Positions 6,702-14,766 of a stretch of 16,042 nucleotides of DNA are shown here, piece by piece. The position numbers and the translations under genes are program-made. How positions within the stretch are numbered: position 1 is the stretch's first letter; every line of letters starts with the position of its first letter. The notes under the pieces are model-generated. The model ran no database searches. It saw only the letters and a program-made list of their open reading frames with translations, and had not been told where the DNA came from. The DNA is from CAVRAZ01 sp963719135 (GTDB lineage Bacteria; Pseudomonadota; Gammaproteobacteria; DSM-19610): positions 1 through 16,042 of the forward strand of contig CAVRAZ010000009.1 in NCBI GenBank assembly GCA_963719135.1, written 5' to 3'.

Positions 6702-9605
6702 CTAAGCCTCCGCAAGAATCGACTGATAACGAACCCGTTCCGAACGGCGCACCCACCGCCGCCACAACCACACAACCGCAAGACCGAGCAGCGCCAGTCC
6801 GTAATTGAGGTATTCCCAGAACAGTTGACTGTCGCGCTGCATGGGCACAAGCGTGCGCGCGAATTGCGCGCGGCTGCGGATGGAAAGCAGACCACGGTCT
6901 TCCAGTGACCAGTCAATGGCGTTCTGCAGGAACTCCACCGGCTTGGTATAGAGCGTGCCCATGCCCGCGGAGGCCAGGTTCAACACGGCATCGTCGGCGA
7001 AGGTGTTGGACGCCACCAGAATGATGCGCGCCGACTCCGGCGAGCGTTCGATCACGCTGGTGATGGGGGCCTGCGCCTCGTCAGCCGCGGACGCCTTGTC
7101 GGCACCCGGGGCGGCGTCGGCCCTGGACGCGTCCGCGTCCGCGCCGGCACCCGCTTTCTCCGCCGGCGGTTTGGCCAGCGGCGAGTCCTTGCCCTTGAAG
7201 TACGAATCGAACCGTCCTTCGACGGCGACCGCCAGCAGGCGGGCAGCGCGGTTGGCACCCGGCTTGAAGCCGGTGTCCGGCCAGGTACGGTAATCGGGCA
7301 TGACGTTCAGGTCCGCGGATACCCAGCTATGTGCGGACGACCGCAGCAGCGCGGTGACGCTGCGCCCCTGATTCTTGTCCTTGTCCACCCGGATCGGCGA
7401 AGCCCAGTTCAGGTCCACCTGGCCGAGCGCGGAGGTGATCGGATTATCCGCGTTCAGCCCCGCGCCGCGGATATCGGGGAAGTGCGGGTAGGGAAGCATG
7501 CGTATTTCGCGTATGGGGATACCGCCCAGATAACGCTGTACCGGCACCGGCAGGGATGCGTTCTGCGGGTCCAGTACCATGCTGGCGTCGATGGTCAGCC
7601 CCTGCTGTTTGAGCCAGTCCTCCAGACCGGAGACATACTTGCTGGCCGTCAGAGTCTGCCCTACCTGCACGTCGAACGGCGACGTTGCAAGCACCAGGCT
7701 GCCGCCCTCCATCAGGAACTGGTCGATCGCAAACAACTGCTTCTGATCCAGCGCATTGGGAGACAGCACCAGCAGCAGATCCGCATCCGAGGGTACGCGT
7801 CCGTCCATGAGATCGACATCCTTGATGCGCGCATTCTGGGACAATGCATCGGTCAACTCGGAATAGCCCTTGGCATCGGCGCCCGCCGCCTGCGGTTTGA
7901 CCACCGCCACCGTCTTGAGAAAGCCCGGCGCGAAGCGCTGCAGGGCCGTCTCGATGGCGCTCTTGAGCCCGTCGCGGTTGAGCGGATCGGGGAGCGCCAC
8001 CTGCACCGCCTCGCCGTTACCTTCCAGCACCATGTAGAACCAGAAGGACTTTGGATCGAGCAGGCTCGCAATCTGCGGCGAAAAGCCGTACTTGCTGTTC
8101 AGCTCCTTGGCCAGCGCGCCGTCGCCGGCGTCCGGGTCCTGGAACCGCATCGTAAGCTTGTCACCGGCCTCCTTCCTGAACTCATCCAGCACCAACGTCA
8201 GATCCTTGCGCAGCGCGACAAGCTGCTGCGGAAGCTTGTCGTCCGGCGAGATATAGCCGGTAAACTGGACCGGGCGCGTCAGTGTCTCGAAGGGGTTGCC
8301 GCCCGCCTGGTAGGCGGTCAGCACCTTGCGGATCGAGCGTGTGATCGCGTACTCGGGGTTCTTCAGCACGACATCGAGGTCCCGCTCGCCGCGCACCTTC
8401 ACGTCGATGAGGTCGCGGTAGTTGAGCACCTCGTGCTGGTCGCCGTAAGCCACCAGGATGTCGAAATAGGAGTTGACCACGGAGGCCTGATACTTGCTCG
8501 CCATCTGGAAGGGCACCGGGCGGATGCCGTACTTGCTCGCCGCCTCCTCCTCCAGCGCCTGGTTCTCGTGCGGATCGACGAACTCGACCTGCACGCGCCC
8601 CTTGCCGGCGACCGCGTATTCTTCGAGCAGGTCCCGCAGTTGCGGCACCAGCGGCGCAAGCAGCGGGTGGGTCTTGGCGGAGAAATAGCCGCGGATCAAC
8701 AGCGGCTCCTGCAACTGGGCCAGGTACCGGCGCGTGGCATCCGACAACGAATAGACATGGCCCTGCGTAATGTCGGCCCGCGCCCACCCCACCGGCTCGA
8801 GCCACAGGTTGCCGGCAATAAAATTGGCCGCCGCGAGCCCAACCAGCCAGCCCCATTGGCGGTGCCGCTTCGAAGCGGGATTGCCGGCCCAGCGCAGCCG
8901 CTCCAGTGAAAACAGGTTCAGCGCCAGAAACACGCCGACGATGGACAGGTAATAGTAGAGGTCGCGCAAATCCAGTACGCCGCGCGTGATCGAGTCGAAG
9001 CGCGAACCGGTGCCGAGCAGGGCCAGTATATTGCCGACCTTATGACCGAACAGGGATGTCAGCACCGGCGCGCCGATCAGATAGAAAACGCCGCAGACCA
9101 CCACGGTCAGAATCAGCGCCACGATGGGATTGTCCGTGCGCGCACTCATATAGAGTCCGATCGCCACGTAGGCCGCGGCCAGGAACAGGGCTGCCACGTA
9201 GCCGCCGATCACCGGACCCCAGTCGAGCGGACCGAGCATGGCGACGGTCACCGGCAACGGGAGGGTCAGCAACAGCGCCAGACCCACCAGCGCCAGGCCG
9301 GCCAGGAACTTGCCGAGCACCAACTGCAAAGGTCTCACGGGCGTGGTCAGCAGCGTTTCGAGGGTACCGGCCCGGCGTTCCTCCGACCAGGCGCGCATGG
9401 TAAGCGCCGCCACCAGGAAAATGAGCAGCACCGGCATCCACTGGAACAGCGGGCGGACATCGGCGATGTTACGCGCGAAAAACGTCTCCACCCAGAAGAA
9501 CACGAACAGCGTCACCGCCAGGAAGGCGCCGAGAAACAGGAACGCCGCCGGGGACGAGAAGAAGCCGCCGAACTCCTTGCGCGCAATACGCAGCGTCTCA
9601 CGCAT
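6702..9605 (-). CDS. Fused ABC-2 permease (GldF-like) and GldG-like auxiliary protein
   Basis: 967 residues. The N-terminal part (1-270) is an ABC-2 permease with membrane segments at about 21-43, 55-71, 99-125, 132-153, 160-178, 216-234 and 252-270. It carries the family motif SEERRAGTLETLLTTPV at 74-90, which contacts the ATPase. From about 280 to 790 it is a GldG/ABC-auxiliary periplasmic domain (LSDATRRYLAQLQEPLLIRGYFS, with a later VDLMDGRVPSDADLLLVLSPNAL). A low-complexity Ala/Asp/Lys linker at about 800-843 and a C-terminal helix near 934-948 followed by a basic tail complete it. In Bacteroidetes GldF and GldG are separate proteins; here they form one chain. The start overlaps the end of the ATPase gene by 8 bp, and DUF4340 follows 3 bp later. 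The transported substrate is unknown. Confidence 0.9.
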   Translation of the reverse strand: MRETLRIARKEFGGFFSSPAAFLFLGAFLAVTLFVFFWVETFFARNIADVRPLFQWMPVLLIFLVAALTMRAWSEERRAGTLETLLTTPVRPLQLVLGKFLAGLALVGLALLLTLPLPVTVAMLGPLDWGPVIGGYVAALFLAAAYVAIGLYMSARTDNPIVALILTVVVCGVFYLIGAPVLTSLFGHKVGNILALLGTGSRFDSITRGVLDLRDLYYYLSIVGVFLALNLFSLERLRWAGNPASKRHRQWGWLVGLAAANFIAGNLWLEPVGWARADITQGHVYSLSDATRRYLAQLQEPLLIRGYFSAKTHPLLAPLVPQLRDLLEEYAVAGKGRVQVEFVDPHENQALEEEAASKYGIRPVPFQMASKYQASVVNSYFDILVAYGDQHEVLNYRDLIDVKVRGERDLDVVLKNPEYAITRSIRKVLTAYQAGGNPFETLTRPVQFTGYISPDDKLPQQLVALRKDLTLVLDEFRKEAGDKLTMRFQDPDAGDGALAKELNSKYGFSPQIASLLDPKSFWFYMVLEGNGEAVQVALPDPLNRDGLKSAIETALQRFAPGFLKTVAVVKPQAAGADAKGYSELTDALSQNARIKDVDLMDGRVPSDADLLLVLSPNALDQKQLFAIDQFLMEGGSLVLATSPFDVQVGQTLTASKYVSGLEDWLKQQGLTIDASMVLDPQNASLPVPVQRYLGGIPIREIRMLPYPHFPDIRGAGLNADNPITSALGQVDLNWASPIRVDKDKNQGRSVTALLRSSAHSWVSADLNVMPDYRTWPDTGFKPGANRAARLLAVAVEGRFDSYFKGKDSPLAKPPAEKAGAGADADASRADAAPGADKASAADEAQAPITSVIERSPESARIILVASNTFADDAVLNLASAGMGTLYTKPVEFLQNAIDWSLEDRGLLSIRSRAQFARTLVPMQRDSQLFWEYLNYGLALLGLAVVWLWRRWVRRSERVRYQSILAEA

Positions 9606-10527
9606 GGGCCACCTCCCTTGCCGGAGCGATCGCGTTCACCTCGGCGAAGACGCTTTCCAGGTCGCGGTGCTCGGTTTGCAGCGCGTAAAGCTTTCGTCCT
9701 GCCGCCGTCAACACAGCCGCGACCTGCGGTGCGGCTTCGTCGTCGGCATCCAGCGCGAAGTTCCAGCGCCCGTTGGCTTTGCCGCGCACTTCCACACCGG
9801 CCACGCCTTCGACCTTCGCCAGCGACTCGGCGGCATCGCCGTCGACGCTGACCAGCAACCGGCGGCGCTGCTGCAGGGCGTCCAGGCGTGAGTCGACGAC
9901 CAGTTGGCCTGCGCGCAGGATCAAGACCCGACCGCACACGGCGCGGACCTCCTGAAGGATGTGCGTTGAGACGATGACCGTCGCGGTTTTCGCAAGCTCG
10001 CGGATGAGTTCGCGCATGTGCAGAATCTGGGTTGGATCCAGGCCGTTGGTCGGCTCGTCCAGAATGACGATATCCGGTTGATGCAGGATGGCCTGGGCCA
10101 CGCCGACGCGCTGGCGGTAACCGCGCGACAACGTCTGAATGAGCTCGGTTGCCTTGTCGGCGAGCACCGTGCGGCGGATTACCGCCGCAATGGCGCCGGG
10201 GCGCCGGTCATCGGCAATGCCGTGAAGGCCCGCCTGATAGTCCAGGTAGTCGATGACGCTCATCTCCGGATAGACGGGACAATTCTCCGGCAGATAGCCG
10301 ATGCGCGCCTGAATGGCGCGGGTATCCTTGCCTATCTCCAGATTGTCGACCCGTATGGCGCCGGACGTGGGCTCGAGGAAACCCGTCAACATCTTCATGA
10401 TCGTGGTCTTGCCGGCGCCGTTGTGGCCGAGCAGCCCTACGATCTCGCCCCGGTCGATGTGAAACGACACATCATCCACCGCCGTGAGTTCGCCATAGCG
10501 GCGTGTCAGGTGTTCGACCTGGATCAT
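9598..10527 (-). CDS. ABC transporter ATP-binding protein (GldA/NatA-like)
   Basis: 309 residues, a cytoplasmic ATPase of the ABC-2 type. It has Walker A GHNGAGKT at 34-41, YLPEN at 78-82 in the Q-loop position, signature LSRGYRQR at 133-140, Walker B IVILDEPTNGLDP at 153-165 and the switch histidine in STH (189). The LSRGY form and the YLPE loop are typical of the GldA/NatA branch. Residues about 210-309 form an extra C-terminal domain. The ATG at 10527 is chosen over an in-frame start at 10575 because AGAAGGGGACAG lies just upstream and MIQVEHLTRRYG is the normal start of the fold. It is the first gene of the three-gene operon. A perfect inverted repeat lies 24 bp before its start. Confidence 0.93.
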   Translation of the reverse strand: MIQVEHLTRRYGELTAVDDVSFHIDRGEIVGLLGHNGAGKTTIMKMLTGFLEPTSGAIRVDNLEIGKDTRAIQARIGYLPENCPVYPEMSVIDYLDYQAGLHGIADDRRPGAIAAVIRRTVLADKATELIQTLSRGYRQRVGVAQAILHQPDIVILDEPTNGLDPTQILHMRELIRELAKTATVIVSTHILQEVRAVCGRVLILRAGQLVVDSRLDALQQRRRLLVSVDGDAAESLAKVEGVAGVEVRGKANGRWNFALDADDEAAPQVAAVLTAAGRKLYALQTEHRDLESVFAEVNAIAPAREVAHA

Positions 10528-10550
10528 GTCTGTCCCCTTCTCTGTCAGAA

Positions 10551-10578
10551 TCCATGCCGCAATTGGGTTCGGCATGGA
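10551..10578 (-). promoter_or_regulatory. 9-bp inverted repeat in the leader of the ABC operon
   Basis: TCCATGCCG (10551-10559) and CGGCATGGA (10570-10578) are perfect complements around a 10-nt A/T-richer centre. The repeat lies just upstream of the Shine-Dalgarno of the ATPase gene. It could be an operator for a dimeric repressor or an RNA hairpin in the 5' leader. No T-run follows, so it is not a terminator. Confidence 0.45.
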
Positions 10579-11124
10579 ACGCGAAATGCCGTCAGGGCTG
10601 TGCGCCCCGCCAGATATGACAGTGCCCGGAGATCACAATCCCCGGGGTGTCGAGACGAAGGACGTCTCAGGGGAAGCCGAGGTCAAAGAAGTATTGGCAG
10701 AAAGAACGAAATTCGATGCCCGCTGATCTTCCGAATGTGGCCTTGTTTCTCATACGCCCTGTTACGTCGGTTAGAGTGGGTTGTAGGTCTCTGTCATCAG
10801 CACACGGCACTAAGATGGATAGGCGGCGCGAAAGTTCCGCGCGGGTGTTGACCGGATCGGCACGGTGTCCGTTCGTCGCGTTCCGCCGGGCCGATCCGTG
10901 AGAATCGACAGGATTCGTTGCGGCGCTGATGCGGAGGGGATCACCGCGCGTCGTTGGGGTTCACGATGATCAGGCGTGGCGGGAACAGCAAACGCCGCGG
11001 GTCATCAGGGCGGTGAGAGATGGGTCTGGTCGTCTTGCGCGGGCCGCACGTTTACCGGCCTCGCGCATGATTCAGGCACCGGGTTTTCGACGGGCATGAT
11101 GGCGACGGCAAGTCACTGATTAGA
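10579..11124. other. Intergenic region between ABC operon and element boundary
   Basis: No gene is supported; the open frames are short and have poor composition. Two inverted repeats are visible: GAGACG/CGTCTC at 10652-10668, and CGGATCGGC (10853-10861) with GCCGATCCG (10890-10898), a perfect 9-bp pair with a 28-nt loop. The second could be part of a structured RNA or a bidirectional stop without a T-run. The operon promoter should lie near 10580-10650, but no clear -35/-10 pair is seen. Confidence 0.4.
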
Positions 11125-11170
11125 TGGTGGCCAGGGACGGAATTGAACCGCCGACACGGGGATTTTCAGT
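11125..11170 (-). other. tRNA-Phe(GAA) 3' fragment, attachment-site remnant
   Basis: On the minus strand the sequence runs ACTGAAAATCCCCGTGTC, then a 5-bp T-arm (GGCGG / CCGTC) with loop TTCAATT, then CCTGGCC, discriminator A and CCA. This is the anticodon loop with GAA, the 3' anticodon stem, variable loop, T-arm and acceptor 3' strand of tRNA-Phe. Upstream of it (beyond 11170) there is no 5' half: GAATA stands where GGGGA is needed for the anticodon stem, and no D-arm or acceptor 5' strand GGCCAGG is present. A 3' tRNA end without its 5' half is the standard trace of a tyrosine-recombinase attachment site. Confidence 0.85.
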
Positions 11171-11380
11171 ATTCAGGGCACATGGCTTGTTATCTTCCCG
11201 AAAGTTCTAACTTATTCTAATTGTTGTAAATCAATGTTGTCCCGCACACACAACGATTCCGGCAATCTCCACACGGCGCCAGAGGTTTCCATGCTCAGTT
11301 ACACACGATTTACACCGAAGATCGGCATTTTTCGGGACAGCAACCTCTCAGTCAAATACCGGCATACTTCCTCACTATAG
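11171..11380. other. A/T-rich stretch next to the attachment site
   Basis: No gene. The stretch 11200-11245 (TTCTAACTTATTCTAATTG and following) is A/T-rich compared with its surroundings, and TGTCCCG near 11235 is mirrored by CGGGACA near 11334. Such sequence next to an att site often carries arm-type integrase sites and the integrase promoter, but I cannot identify specific sites. Confidence 0.3.
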
Positions 11381-11572
11381 ACGCAGTGCGACGCTGGCGC
11401 TTACCCATGCACCACCTGGGTCTCGAAGGAACTGAGCCGGATCAAGACACTCCGGAAAACCGCTGAGATCACCTACGACACTCCAATCCACTATGCGCGG
11501 GTTGGCGACGGCGCACTTTTCGGCACCATGCTCAAGCATCAAGGCAGCCCGGAAAAGTGGCAGATAAACTGA
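11381..11572 (+). pseudogene. Unassigned ORF remnant upstream of the excisionase-like gene
   Basis: The frame is open between TAG at 11378 and TGA at 11570-11572 without a convincing start. It reads as a plausible mixed-composition protein (WVSKELSRIKTLRKTAEITY, then HYARVGDGALFGTMLKHQG), unlike the arginine-rich shadows around it. I do not recognise a family. Given its place before the xis-int remnants, it may be the broken end of another element gene. An antisense ORF covers the same bases (11375-11587), and I cannot exclude that reading. Confidence 0.3.
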
Positions 11573-11651
11573 TCCGTAGCGGCACATCGGCCCGCCTGGA
11601 CCTACCGGTTCCGCCTGAGCACACCGGACCGATTCTGGCGGCGGAGGACGA

Positions 11652-11835
11652 ATGAGTGGTGCGCACCCTCGACCTCAAACGGCAGCGGCCTTCTTGCACC
11701 TGCCCCCCGCTACACTGCGGAAACGCCAAGGCGGGCCTCATCCTCGGCGCGAAGCCGGGCAAGTGCTGGGCCTTCCTCGAAGTCGATCTTGTCGCCCACC
11801 TCCAGAGTTTATGTCCTTGCCCTGGGCAAGCGCCG
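11652..11835 (+). pseudogene. Excisionase-like helix-turn-helix protein, frameshifted
   Basis: Three frames together give one short DNA-binding protein. RTLDLK (near 11661) is followed after a frameshift by AAAFLHLPPATLRKR, and after a second frameshift near 11728 by AGLILGAKPGKCWAFLEVDL. The pattern (AAxFL, PATLRKR, GLIPGAKPGK, W.F...DL) is that of the small MerR/AlpA-like helix-turn-helix proteins that sit before integrases and act in excision. The start could be ATG 11652 or GTG 11656. It ends just before the integrase remnant, in the same direction, which is the expected xis-int order. Two indels make it non-functional. Confidence 0.55.
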
Positions 11836-11857
11836 CTAAGTGGCTGTGACGAGGGGA

Positions 11858-12790
11858 ATGCGCTACGTCACTCTACAAACGCTGCAATACCTGGCGGGTC
11901 CGCTTCACAGCGCCCAATGGCGAGCGAATACGCCGCTCTACCGGGACTGGAGACAAGCAGCTCGCGCAGGAATACCACGACCAATTGAAGGTCTACCTGT
12001 AGCGTATTCACAGGCTGGGTGAGAAACCCAGGCGCACCTGGCAGGAAGCGGTGTTGCGCTAGTTGCAGTATACAGACAACAAGGCAGACCACGGCAAGGA
12101 TATTGCCAAGTTCCGGTGGTTCGATCAGTCTCCGAGATCGCTATTTGGATGAAATCAACCGGGATGTGATTGATCACATCGGCACGGCGAAGAAGCAGGA
12201 AGCCAGCGCCTCGACGGCCAACCGCTATTTGGCGCTGCTGCGCGCCGTGTTACGCATGGCGCGGGATGAGTGGGAATGGATCGATTTGATTTGATGCCAC
12301 GCGTCCGTCTGTACCAGTAACCGAAAAAGCGTGCGCGGTGGATCACGCGTGAAGAAGCCGCCAGACTGGTTGCGGAACTCCCACCCCACCTGGCTGACAT
12401 GGGGGCCTTCAGTCTGCCCACAGGCTTGAGGCAACGCAACGTCAACTTTCTATGGTGGTCGCAGGTGGATTTTCAGCGCGGCATGGCCTGGATTCACGCG
12501 GATCAGTCGAAGTCGCGGCGGGCGATTGCCGTGCCACTGAATCGGGATGCGTTAGCCGTACTACAGCATCGTGTCGAAAAGCATCCGGTCTTTGTGTTCA
12601 CCTACCAACGCCAGCCGGTGGCACGGACGACCACCAAGGCTTGGCAACGAGCCTTGGAGCGCGCCGGCATCGAAGATTTCCGCCAGTAAAGCCGGGCGAT
12701 ATTTCTGCTGGGCACAGTACTGACACACTGGACTCTCACCAGCGTGCTGAGAAGCGATGGCCAGTTATGGCGACCACGCCGCAGAGGCAT
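11858..12790 (+). pseudogene. int: Tyrosine recombinase (phage-type integrase), heavily decayed
   Basis: Joined across frames, this is a full-length tyrosine integrase of about 300 residues. The N-terminal part reads TWRVRFTAPNGERIRRSTGT (from 11889). The core-binding part reads LRDRYLDEINRDVIDHIGTA and STANRYLALLRAVLRMARDE (12130-12290). The catalytic part reads TGLRQRNVNFLWWSQVD, with the first catalytic Arg at 12429-12431, and ADQSKSRRAIAVPLN with the beta-hairpin Lys. In-frame stops TAG 12000, TAG 12060 and TAA 12318 each sit where a Trp or Glu codon would fit. There is a 2-base loss near 12129 and a 5-base tandem duplication (GATTT twice) at 12283-12292. After IEDFR (near 12685) the HxxR box is missing, and only a doubtful trace of the end is left. 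It should have acted on the tRNA-Phe site at 11125. It is convergent with the cassette, whose last gene ends at 12790. Confidence 0.85.
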
Positions 12791-13363
12791 TAAACAGATT
12801 CGTAATCGTGAGGTAGTGCTACTCGGGAGAGATAATTGGCAAATCGGTGGCTCAAATGCTCAAGATAGGGATGATCAAGCCAGGTTCGCCTGAGGCAGTC
12901 CTTTGTTTCAATCTGCCAGTAGAGCTCATCCGTGGGGATTGTGAAATAGCGCTTGAAATCTATTGCAAGTTCGGAAGCCTCCTCCTTGTAAATCGTGATC
13001 TACCGGGATGGCCGAGATAAAATGGTAACGCTCGTTGTTATTCTTGCTCACCTGCTTCCATAGGCCTGAGTTTAATTCTGACCTGCTTTTCAATTCTCCT
13101 GCTTCATTAACTTCTAAAAGCAAGACCGAAGGAATCAACTTGTGCGTGTAGTTTTTCGATTGCTCAGTCGCAATCGACGCCCTACCACTATAATCCCAGT
13201 CAAGATCGCAATCTTGTGTTAACACTAATACGTACGGATGGATTCGCAGATCGATAACTGTCTCGCCAGACTTTAAAGCGTCAAGGTTTGTTCGTCGCTC
13301 GAACACATTGCTAAGAATCTCGGATTGCCGAAGACCCTTTGTGAGTTCTGGTAGACGGAACAT
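12790..13363 (-). pseudogene. Third cassette gene: TQDCDLDWD protein, one frameshift
   Basis: It starts at ATG 13363 (MFRLPELTKGLRQSEILSNV). A hydrophobic core with TQDCDLDWD at residues 49-57 is the clearest motif, followed by LIPSVLLLEV and WKQVSKNNNERYHFIS. After DLQG (near 12984) the annotated frame runs into a stop at 12926. Removing one G from the run GGAGGAGG at about 12977-12985 (minus strand) restores a longer frame: EASELAIDFKRYFTIPTDEL, then LDHPYLEHLSHRFANYLSRV, ending ALPHDYESV at TAA 12790-12792. The intact protein would be 190 residues. I know similar uncharacterised proteins with the QDCDL motif but no function; the Cys and Asp cluster could bind metal or be catalytic. It lies 19 bp after the preceding cassette gene. 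Confidence 0.7.
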
Positions 13364-13382
13364 TCCGGATGTCTAATGATAC

Positions 13383-13733
13383 TCAGTCTTCAACAAGGTA
13401 AAACGGCTCTCGTACATATTCGTTGCCCAGAACAGCACCTCTGTGCGCGTAAGCATCGCAAGATCCGCCGGAAAGGTGCCGGCCTTAGCTTTCGTAAAAC
13501 GACAGCATATCACCGAGGGTGTCACAGAGTTCTGCGAGTCCAGCATCTGGGACATTTTCTATGGCCTGATGACAGACGATGCGCAAGATGTCGCTATACT
13601 CCGGGGTGCGTTTTTCAAAGCTTGCGGAAAGCGACATACGCATTCCGCTGCCCGGGCGAATCCAGTCAGCGGTATATCGCAGAGCGCCCTCCGTGGCACC
13701 ACTATGTTTCAACTGGCTGGGGCTCCATGGCAT
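13383..13733 (-). pseudogene. Second cassette gene: small protein of unknown function, probably frameshifted
   Basis: ATG 13733 lies inside the end of the TIGR04255 gene (32-bp overlap), suggesting translational coupling. The first frame gives 82 residues (MPWSPSQLKHSGATEGALRY, then SLSASFEKRTPEYSDILRIV, ending LGDMLSFYES) with a stop at 13485. Immediately past it, other frames give AGTFPADLAMLTRTEV and then LGNEYVREPFYLVED, with TGA at 13383-13385. The simplest reading is one protein of about 115 residues broken by two indels. The alternative is that the 82-residue protein is complete and the rest is leftover. No domain is recognised, and there is no signal peptide or membrane segment. Confidence 0.5.
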
Positions 13734-14492
13734 TATATAAGCTGTCTTGGATAAACCATCTGAAAAGGCGCCCTGCGAAACTATTAAGCTCGTTGAGTTT
13801 CTCGATAACATTGCTTTGCTCCGTTTTCAAATCGGCGAAAAAATCTGCATCAATTACATAGCACTGCTCCTCTGTTTCGAGGACGGTTGCTAGGAAGTGC
13901 TTTACGTGAACAGCGCCGATGTTATTACCTAAGTGAATTACGGTTTCCTTGTCCGCCTGTAAGACTGCGCCAGCTACAACCTCCTCCGCCAAGATTCCTG
14001 CGACAAAAGGCTTGAGAAGCCGCGACCATGGCACACTACCTAACTCGAGTTTTGAACGAACAATGACATCCCTATAACGAAGTCCGGTCCGCATATAAAA
14101 TGACGGATCATAAACTTCGTGGAGCGCTCTAATTGGCCCTAATAACGTGTCCCTGAATTCTTCCCATCGTGTGTATTCTTTTGTAGAGAGCGCAAGAAAG
14201 TCGCGCGTTAGCGAGAGCGACCATTTCCCATTGTCAGAAAGGAAACTGTACCTCCTACCAGTCGACCCAGCTCTCAGCTTCTGAGAAATAACCTCTGCAA
14301 AGTGAGGAGGTAAGTCCGGTGGAAGTTCTTGAAGATTTTCTTCAAAAATCGGGAATTGTTTGCGTATCCTGTTTGGAACTCTGCCGGTTCCTCAGCCCCA
14401 ATTTTGAGGATTGTAGGAAATCGAAGCTGACAAATTACCTCGTCCAGAGCCGGCTTCTTATAGATTACTCTGGTCGTCTCAGGTATCGGCAC
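13702..14492 (-). pseudogene. First cassette gene: TIGR04255 family protein, one frameshift
   Basis: It starts at GTG 14492 (VPIPETTRVIYKKPALDEVI) with GAGAGAGG a few bases upstream. ICQLRFPTILKIGAEEPAEFQ, the typical N-terminus of this sporadically distributed family, follows. A one-base loss in the A-run after FQ (near 14372) shifts the frame. The rest then reads RIRKQFPIFEENLQELPPDL, LSLTRDFLALSTKEYTRWEE, YMRTGLRYRDVIVRS and ETEEQCYVIDADFFADLKTE, ending LFRWFIQDSLYNAMEPQPVET at TAG 13702. The corrected length is 263 residues, normal for the family. It is a soluble protein with no signal peptide. The function is unknown, and members are scattered on accessory DNA. It heads a three-gene cassette, and a perfect palindrome lies about 115 bp upstream. 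Confidence 0.8.
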
Positions 14493-14607
14493 AATGCCTC
14501 TCTCAAAGTTGGGTACAAAAACAAGGGGTAGTGTTCCCCCGAAATCGTCCTGAACTATCAATCTGCACAAAATACAAGCACAGGACGTGCCATGATTGGT
14601 TCCTTAT

Positions 14608-14626
14608 GTATCTAAATTTTAGATAC
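14608..14626. promoter_or_regulatory. Perfect 19-bp palindrome upstream of the cassette
   Basis: GTATCTAAA-T-TTTAGATAC is a perfect 9+1+9 palindrome in an A/T-rich patch, 115 bp before the GTG start of the TIGR04255 gene. Size and symmetry fit an operator for a dimeric helix-turn-helix regulator, although no such regulator gene remains nearby. The A/T-rich centre could overlap a promoter. It is too short, and lacks the T-run, for a terminator. Confidence 0.5.
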
Positions 14627-14766
14627 TGCATCTCGCGTGTAGTTCCATTCGGGGACTATGCGTTTTCGCCCACTTCACAGGGCAAAATCTCAAGCGTGCC
14701 GCTACCTCGTGAAAGATTTTGGGACATCCCAGTTGCCCAGAATCGACTCGCCAACGCGGCAACCGA

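Noticed and set aside
7329..8909. 526-codon open frame on the plus strand, and other plus-strand frames at 6033-6908 and 9042-9891
   Set aside because: These are antisense shadows of the ABC operon, with arginine/glutamine/histidine-rich products and no motifs.
11125..11200. A complete tRNA gene
   Set aside because: Only the 3' part from the anticodon loop on is present. The 5' anticodon stem strand, D-arm and acceptor 5' strand cannot be found.
14493..14570. N-terminal extension of the TIGR04255 gene to an ATG at 14570
   Set aside because: The extra residues do not resemble the family's start, which begins at VPIPE. The GTG at 14492 has its own GAGAGAGG.
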